Translations under genes and position numbers: made by a program
Notes under the pieces: generated by a model
Databases searched by the model: none
What the model was told of the DNA's origin: nothing
The model's input: only the letters and a program-made list of their open reading frames with translations
Part shown: in pieces, positions 57,501 to 64,000 of the stretch
How the letters are laid out: each line of letters starts with the position of its first letter
Position numbering within the stretch: position 1 is the first letter of the stretch
NCBI GenBank assembly: GCA_013339765.2
Contig: CM023449.1
Span: 102,836,417-102,900,416, forward strand
Direction: 5' to 3'
Length of the DNA: 64,000 bases
Source of the DNA: Haemaphysalis longicornis
Taxonomy: Eukaryota > Arthropoda > Arachnida > Ixodida > Ixodidae

Positions 57501-58589
57501 AAAGGCACGTGAGGCTTCTGACTTCACCGATGTTATCGTCGGGTGATTAAGCCTCCCTTGTACGAAACGTTTCATAATATTTGAATCGGCATGTTTTAGG
57601 ACTCAGGGGTGGAGGCGTTTCACAAAGCCACGAATGGACCGTCTAATAAATTTGTACCACTGTGCCCAGAGAAATAAAGTAACAATGATCCTAAAATCCT
57701 AAAGTCTTTTATTGGCGACTACGATGTCCCGCTTCAATAAACTAGAAGTGCCGCAGATAGATAATGAACAGCAATAAACATCAGGAAGTCCGCGATAGTA
57801 AAATTATTACCAAGGTGTCAAGTAGCCGAAGGTTACTGCTTGATAGGGGTAACGTATTTATTGATTTAGCGCGCGGCAAGCTATCAGAGGTGTCTGTGCG
57901 ATTTTATGTTGAGACCGAAATGTATGTATGTCTTTAAAACAACGCCCCTACTAATATGCAAATTAGGTCTTCGGTTTGGGGACGGCATGCTAACGGTATG
58001 CTGTAAGTGGACAATTGCACGGAGTGACCGGTGTCTCAACAACCGTCCCCGGAATATTTTATGCTCTCACAAGTGAACTGTCTGAAATCTTGTCTTGAAT
58101 TTGGTTGGTTTCTTTTCGCCACTGTATCCTGGATTAAAGTTGATGCACGCCCGGGAAAACTGTGGAGCTTGAGTGGTAATGTTTTGTTTTCACTAAAAAG
58201 GAACGAATTGTATACCTACCGTGACAATATGTATTGGTAAAGCATTCTTAAGATTTAATGCCATGAAGAATGCCACAACATCAACGTGGGTTTTTTGGTG
58301 TATTTCTTGTGCATAGTATAAGGAATACAATACATCACTAAAAAAATTAGATAGATGGCAGCGAGTCCTTGGTAAAAAACGGGCACTTCGGTCTACTTTC
58401 TGAAATCACAGAAGCAGGCGTCCCAGCTCATACATCCCCTGCTGCGGGCATGTGTTACCAGCTTTCCTTTTAGTGCCAAGCAGCTAGAATAAACGAAGCC
58501 CTTATCTCATGCTTGTGAGTTCTATTTACCAGAGAAGATAGGTTACATAGTAGATTATGACTCCCTTTGTCGACTCACTGTAAACAACG
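54576..58589. other. Unassigned sequence with unclassified open stretches
   Basis: No family recognised. 55557-56320 has unusually long open stretches on the plus strand (86, 83, 140 and 63 codons in overlapping frames) and a higher GC content. The 140-codon one (55805-56227) is rich in Arg, Lys, Ser and Pro without a domain. A relic of an unknown retroelement or a CpG-rich host region are both possible. The rest (57-58.6 kb) is AT-rich and featureless. Confidence 0.35.
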
Positions 58590-60340
58590 TACTACAAATG
58601 TGCCTTACGTGCCATCTTGCGGAGATGACTAACAGGCGTGTGATTTGTATGTAGCAAACGTACCACTTGCCTCTGTTGGAAATCTCTTATATAGAGCCAA
58701 ACATGTCGCATTATTTCTCTCTTCCAGTGGCCCGTTCGTGTGCCTTCTTCGCATTTACAGAACCACGCTATCATTGCAATGTTTTTCACTTTGTGAATTT
58801 GTGCGGAAAGATTAGTACAAAGGCGGCAAAAATACCACTTTCTTTGAGAACGGACTAGATCGTCACTGCTACTTAAAATGGGCGCCCCGGCCCTCCCTTG
58901 GCGGTCTTGTTCCAAAACAGCTAGCTAGTTGTAACCATTTACAAGCCTCCAAACGCGCGGTCTTTGCAGTCAAAGGTGTACGTGACAGAACGCGAACCTT
59001 CTGAAGTGTTTGAATCACTGTGCAGAATTTTTCCCGAATGCTGCACATGTAGCTACGTGCGGAGAAGGCTTGAAGGGAGGACATTGCTACTTAAAACACA
59101 CGCCGTGTACCTCTGTTTACAATGTTCATTTCGTTGCCGAGCATGTCTAATCTTTTGTCCGCTCTAGTTACCTGTGCGCCTCCATTCTTTGCATTGTAAT
59201 GGAAATACTACATACTACATTCGCTCTCGCTTACTTCAATCGCTGTGCATTCATTAATAAATAGCAGCATTGGCGACCACTTTCTAAGGACAATGAGGGT
59301 GGCTTTACTGCTACCTAAAACTCTTGGAGCATGCCTTATTGGCAGCATTTATTGTTGCCAAAGGCCTCGTATTATTTGTTCACTTTACGGGCCATGTTCA
59401 TGTATTCTTTGCACTCAACGAAACACGTAATACGTATAAATATCTCTGAAATTGTTCAGCCTCTGCGAACACATTAGTAGCAAGTCTCCCTACATATCAA
59501 CTTTCGCACAAGATAAAGTTGGGCCTTGTTGCTACCTAACACATATGCGCGTGCACTTTTGTGCGTCTTCTCTTTGTTACCGAACCTGTCGCATTGTTTG
59601 TCTTTCCTAATGGCCTATGGGCACGCGTTCCTTGCGAAAAGATTTGCGCTACTTAGGGCACCTTTACGCACGTAAATCAGTTTTTTTAAACAGTCATTTT
59701 CACAAGGCGACGTACATATCAACTTTGGAAGAAGAGGTACTGGCGTGTATTCAAAACTTATAGACCCTCCCGTGTGCCTGGGTGGAGATCTTTTTCGCTG
59801 TCAAACAGCCCCGCCCCGTTTAAATGCCGTACCGGGGCGTGTGCGCGCTTTTTCGAGTTAAAGAGATGGTTATCTAATGCATTCTTTTCCAATTGTGAAA
59901 CCATTGCGCAGATGTTAGTACAAGGCGGCATCAGTGTATACGTAATAGTAAGACTGACGGCGGCGTGAATGCTGCTTACAGCACCCTACGTGCGCTTTTC
60001 TTTAAAAAAAATTAACAGTTTTCTACCACTTGCCGAGATGATTGCATTGTTTGTTACTTGTGGTGGACAGTCCGCGGGCGTTCTTTGCACATTACGGGCA
60101 CATTACTTTCTGTATTGTTCGCCACTTTGTCCGATCTATTTGCAGTCGTGAGTAATATTGCGGTGTATCTACTTTTTTTCAGAATTCTTACAGAACCGTT
60201 CTTGTTACTTACAGCGTATGATGCGTATTTGTACTGACATTCTTCCATTCGGGTCCCAACAGTTCCCATTGTTTGTGTTCTTGAACGGCTTGTGTGCGCG
60301 TGTTGCGTGCATAAAAAATTTCGGTACTTCTTACATTACT
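58590..60340 (+). repeat. Tandem array of about eight 221-bp monomers upstream of LINE-B
   Basis: A segment like CGCATTGTTTGT...CTTTGCA recurs with its anchor at 58708, 59148, 59369, 59591, 60044 and 60266. These are intervals of 440, 221, 222, 453 and 222, that is multiples of about 221; weaker copies sit near 58927 and 59817. A second anchor, TTGCTACTTAAAA or CTGCTACCTAAAA, recurs near 58868, 59085, 59313 and 59527. The last monomer runs straight into the LINE-B leader. The likely role is a tandem 5'-UTR promoter like the monomers of mouse L1; a satellite that LINE-B happened to enter is the alternative. Confidence 0.7.
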
Positions 60341-60632
60341 TTTGAATTACCTCTAAAGCTCCTCGCACGGGGAACCTTAAGCAACCTTGGTGACGGTATT
60401 GGCGACACCGCAAACCCCGAGCCCCCATAAATAAGTTGAAGGGTAGAAACATCTAACGGTGGCCGTTGCAGCCCACGTCAAGCTCCGGCGGATGGGCTCC
60501 CTCTCTGTTTACGAGGCAGGGAGCTCCGGGACCTCTCTAGCTAACAGGATGAGGCTCGAGAAGAAAGTACCCCGGTTGCCTGCTGTATACTATAGCGTAT
60601 GGTATATTCTTAACTCCCCCAACCAAACGATA

Positions 60633-61921
60633 AAGCCCTGAAGAGGGCTCGCACTGAAGTAATTGCTTTCTCACTACTTTCTGCTCAATTTTTTACAAGA
60701 CCTGACAACTTCCCTCGTTTTCTGGTAATAAAATCCGCTGACAAAGATACACCAATGACCAGTAAATCAGTGTTTTTGGCAGCTATGTTCGTAGAGAGGG
60801 TAGTTGGCGCAATGTACAAGGCGAAGAAGCCAACATCAGGCGACATTCTCGGTGAAGTGCAAACCAAAGAACAATCCAATAAACTCTTGAGTCAGAGTGA
60901 GATGCATGATATCAAAATATCTGTCACTGCACACCAAAGCCTAAACAGCTCCCAACGTGTAATTTCGGAACCTGACCTCTTGAAAGAGACCGATTCTGAC
61001 ATCCAAGATGACATCTGTGACCGAGGAGTTACAGCAGTCAGGAGAATAATAAGTGGTGATGCAAATGAAATACCCACGAAACATGTGATTCTAACTTTTT
61101 ATCGGAGCACTCTTCCCCAATCAGTCACTGCTGGATTCTTGCATTGCGAAGTTCTACCATACATCCCCAACCCACGCCGATGCTATAAGTGCCAACGCTA
61201 TGGGCACAGTACAACCTCCTGCCGCACACATCTGACGCGCGCCAAGTGTGTCCCGCACGATCACCCGTACATAACTACATCTGATGGCTGAAATGTCCCA
61301 ACTATGTACCACGGCACGCAGCCTATTCCCGAGAATGTGACAAGTTCAAAGTAGAAAAAAACACTCTCAAAGTAACACACAACATCTCGTATTAGGAAGC
61401 ACGGAGAAAACATGCTATGCGTTCTTCTACGTATGCTAACACGGCTCGCCGGGGCTTGGAGCCGACTCTGGTGTCGCTGACGACCCAGTACAGCAGTGTT
61501 GACTTGGTCCCATTCTCGCCCCTCGCTGTGCTGGCCTCGGCAGCCATAAACGTCGTCACACTGCCAGTGACTGCAGCAGCAGTGGCGACCGTCTTGTGGA
61601 GATGGTGCGGCCACCCCGGTGTCTGATGCACCCACCCTCAGTGTTCCTGAGAGGTTGGGGGACATAGACTCGGGGGGGGGGGGTCCAGCTCCTCCCTCCA
61701 CATTTGCCGTGCCGCATTTTGCGACTCCAGCTCGCGCGGCCAACAAAGACACCAACCCTCTCGGAGCACGCCCGAAAGAGCCTTACCCATCAGCTGCTCA
61801 TCGGGCGCCCATTGAGGAAATGGACGTAACGCCGTCTCCAGTGGCACCAGAGATGTCGACAGGGCGGCACCCCTCCGTTGAGCGCAGAAAACAAACAAGA
61901 AGCAGGTCCAACCCGCAATAA
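60633..61921 (+). pseudogene. ORF1 of LINE-B
   Basis: Open without stops for about 219 codons (60633-61288). It runs from ALKRARTEVIAFSLLSAQFF through DKDTPMTSKSVFLAAMFVER, GDILGEVQTKEQSNKLLSQS and HQSLNSSQRVISEPDLL to TKHVILTFYRSTLPQSVTAG and PNPRRCYKCQRYGHSTTSCR. The first knuckle CYKCQRYGHSTTSC is intact. The second (AKCVPHDHPYITTS) has lost its last Cys. A stop and a frameshift precede the C-terminal part (61619-61921, ending EMSTGRHPSVERRKQTRSRS, then NPQ), which matches the ORF1 end of LINE-A. A poly-G tract at 61668-61682 lies in this C-terminal part. Confidence 0.82.
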
Positions 61922-61977
61922 ATTACAAAACTGAAGTAAACAAACAGGCACAATCTTCCCAAAAAGGAAATCAATGT

Positions 61978-64000
61978 TGCAACACATAATACAGTGGAAT
62001 TGTAGGGGCCTGATGAAAAAACCTGACATTTACGAAATATTGTGAGAACACAAGCCAGAGGTAATTTGTCACCAGGAAAGACATCTAAACGCAAAACACA
62101 CTTTCTCATACAGTACATGGTGTTTAGAAAGAATAGAGATGGCTGCACTCACTCCTGCGGAGGTGTTGCCCTAGTCGTTCAAAAGTCGATTGCTTGTCAT
62201 CAAAAAATAAGCCAGCAAACTATCCTTCAAGCAGTTGCCATGAGGGTGATTATCTTTATTAAGCTAAAAACTGTTCTTTGTATATACCCCAAGATTACCA
62301 TCTCGAGGCTAATGAATTTGAAACTTCAGTTGACCAACTCATGCAGCCTTTGATACTGAAGGGTTATTTTAATGATCATCATCAACCCCGGGGTGCATGT
62401 GGCAATACACGAGGAAGACTTACAGAAAAATTCTTGCTCTCAACTGGCAACTGCTTATTTAACAAAAAAAACACCCGACTTATTACAACGCAACCCACAA
62501 AAATGACTCCGCGATGGTTCTCGCAATAGGCTCCCCAACTTCTTTCTATTACTAGATTGGAGCGTAACGCTAAATCCCTACGGTAGTGACCACTTTCCTG
62601 CTGCATTGCCCGCAATAGATAGCCCCACAGTTCCAACACACACAACGCTTTCGTGAAGAGGAAGGCAACTGGAAAAAATTCAGGGTGATGTCCCAACAGT
62701 TGTGTGCCAGAGTAGAAAAGTTAGGTATTGATGAAGTGACAGATATAATTGCTGCACACATAATAGAGGCACCACATTCCTGAATTCACCAAACCTTTGT
62801 TAGAAACAACAACAAACGGAGGACTCAGTGAAACGAGACGAGCAAGATAGCCCGAAAACAGCAAAATAAAGCCTGAGCAGCCCTCAGAAGTTATCCATCT
62901 ACTGAAAATTTCGTTTCCTTCAAACGCCCTAAGGCAAAGGGCAGCAGAATTAGACGAGAGCCGAAAACTCACAGCTGGAAAGTATTTCTTTCTCCCATCA
63001 ACTCTTACACTGATACTCACAAAGTTGGAAAAAAATTACTGCACTACAGGGAAGAAACACGAACATCATACCACTTGTTAGCACAGCTGGAGACACGCTT
63101 GAAGATCGAGCGAACCCCTTTGTGCAACCCTTTAATAGTGTCTCCAGCTCTGCTCACCACACTGGACAATTCTTGGAACACAAAAAGTTAACAAAACAGC
63201 AGCCTCTGCGGAAAAAGAAAGACCGCATTCGCTGCTACTGGCCGTTCAGTTGCTGTGCCAGTTGCACACTCGGACTTTCAGAAAACTGCTCCAGGGGCTT
63301 GATGAAATGTTAAAACATGTTCATCAAGACACTTAAGAAGATATTATTTTTTAATCAATTAAAAACGGCAAGCAGGACGCCTTCCCAAACCTAGTAAAGA
63401 ATTCATTGTAGTTCCAATACTAAAACAGGGGAAGGATACCTGTTTACCTGCCAGCTACAAGCCGATTGAATTACCAACCTTTTTGTGCAAGCTTTTGAAA
63501 AAAAAAATTATATGCAGACGCCTTGTTTATTTTTTCGAACATAACGTAATTTTAGAGTAGTGTCAAACGGGCTTTCGCTTGGGAAGGTGTAAAGCGGATT
63601 TCATTTCATTTCATTTCATTTATTGTACCCTCAGGGCTTTAAAGCATTGAAGAGGGGAGCGGGCACTGACGAACAGTGTACAAGATACAAAAACACATAA
63701 ATAAGCCACAGCAACATTTCCAAACAAGAAGCAACTAACATCAAAATGCAACTGTTCACAGTATCAGAATACAATAAAAAGCGATTAACAAAATTCTGCC
63801 TGTTATACTGTCAATGCAAAATAGATTATCATCCGCTCTTTTGAAACTGCAAGGATCGGCAAGAATGCCAATGTGGCCTTTGACGCACACGCGCGTGACG
63901 CCTTCATGCATAATCAACACTATGTCAATATTCTTTGACCTGAAAAGGCCTATGATACTACGTGGCGTTACGGGAATGTACTTGATCTTTGTTCATTCGG
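61978..64000 (+). pseudogene. ORF2 of LINE-B: endonuclease and partial RT
   Basis: Starts LQHIIQWNCRGLMKKPDIYE, the AP-endonuclease N-terminal motif (QWNCRG), then a stop, EHKPEVICHQE (catalytic QE) and SCGGVALVVQKSIACHQK. YIPQDYHLEANEFE and an LLSTGNCLFNKKNTRL stretch match the C-terminal endonuclease; the GDFN Asp position reads GYFN. RT begins near 63390 (VPILKQGKDTCLPASYKPIE, then TFLCKLL), passes QTGFRLGRCKAD, is cut by the insertion at about 63598-63838, and resumes AFMHNQHYVNI with FFDLKRPMI at the window end. Stops throughout. Confidence 0.8.
63598..63838 (-). mobile_element. CR1-like LINE 3' end fragment inside LINE-B
   Basis: On the minus strand the sequence runs through GCTTTAAAGCCCTGAGGGTA and CAATAAATGAAATGAAATGA into a pentanucleotide (TGAAA)n tail, a layout typical of CR1/L2-type 3' ends. 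The LINE-B RT reading stops at its left edge and resumes after its right edge. No clear target duplication is seen, as is common for CR1-type insertions. Confidence 0.6.

Larger units (their letters stand above)
60341..64000 (+). mobile_element. I-type LINE, copy B (continues beyond the window)
   Basis: Leader (CCTCGCACGGGGAACCTTAA, then CTTGGTGACGGTATTGGC) shared with copy A, ORF1 with CCHC knuckles, and ORF2 endonuclease and RT up to the window end. A CR1-like fragment interrupts the RT. The copy diverges clearly from LINE-A. ORF1 is still open over most of its length while ORF2 has many stops. Confidence 0.88.

Noticed and set aside
1..64000. CRISPR arrays, bacterial operons or viral gene clusters
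   Set aside because: No regularly spaced short repeats, no ribosome-binding-site-led gene blocks and no capsid or env genes outside Gypsy Gag; the window is eukaryotic repeat DNA.

Overview
The window looks like transposon-rich chromosomal DNA of an arthropod, most probably a hard tick. This is an inference from the repeats: an I-type LINE ORF1 with CCHC knuckles, a tRNA-derived SINE, a Penelope-like element with GIY-YIG endonuclease, Ty3/Gypsy elements and many MITEs resemble what is known from ixodid genomes. There are no bacterial genes, no CRISPR array and no intact tRNA or rRNA. I recognise no host protein-coding gene with confidence; three GC-rich stretches with a start codon and a splice-donor-like sequence are listed as weak candidate first exons. 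One 100-N assembly gap lies at 8340-8439.

Layout. 366-4266 (minus) is a broken Penelope-like retroelement (N-terminal domain, RT with YIDD, GIY-YIG) preceded on the same strand by a degraded SGNH/GDSL esterase-type domain. 4444-8339 (minus) is the downstream part of a Ty3/Gypsy element (Gypsy-1: LTR, integrase, RNase H, RT, protease end), cut by the gap. 8905-13331 holds two neighbouring large inverted-repeat structures, one carrying a 400-bp hAT-like MITE with an 8-bp target duplication. 14070-18843 holds a TIR element, a SINE with a 19-bp target duplication, a tRNA-like fragment and a Tigger/pogo-like element. 19390-20545 is a LINE 3' fragment; 22239-22600 is a Gypsy-type LTR with a primer-binding site. 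23-31 kb is mostly unassigned sequence with candidate host exons.

31229-39367 (plus) is a piggyBac transposase gene cut in two by a complete second copy of the Gypsy family (Gypsy-2, 32193-38173, minus). The 4-bp target duplication lies in the codons of the first catalytic Asp motif. 40.9-46 kb carries relics of an endonuclease domain, an RTE-type LINE (minus) and a LINE RNase H domain.

49300-54575 and 58590-64000 (plus) are two copies of one I-type LINE family (5' leader, ORF1 with CCHC knuckles, ORF2 with AP endonuclease, RT and RNase H). The second is preceded by about eight diverged monomers of about 221 bp, which look like a tandem 5'-UTR promoter array. The first carries a SINE in the end of ORF2 and a (ATC)n 3' tail; the second carries a CR1-like 3' fragment in its RT.

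How it fits together: the window is a record of nested insertions. Gypsy-2 came after piggyBac, SINE after LINE-A, the CR1-like piece after LINE-B, and the hAT MITE after inverted repeat 2. All enzymes carry stops or frameshifts, so any current mobility would depend on helpers elsewhere. Gypsy-1 is the least decayed, showing mainly single-base frameshifts.
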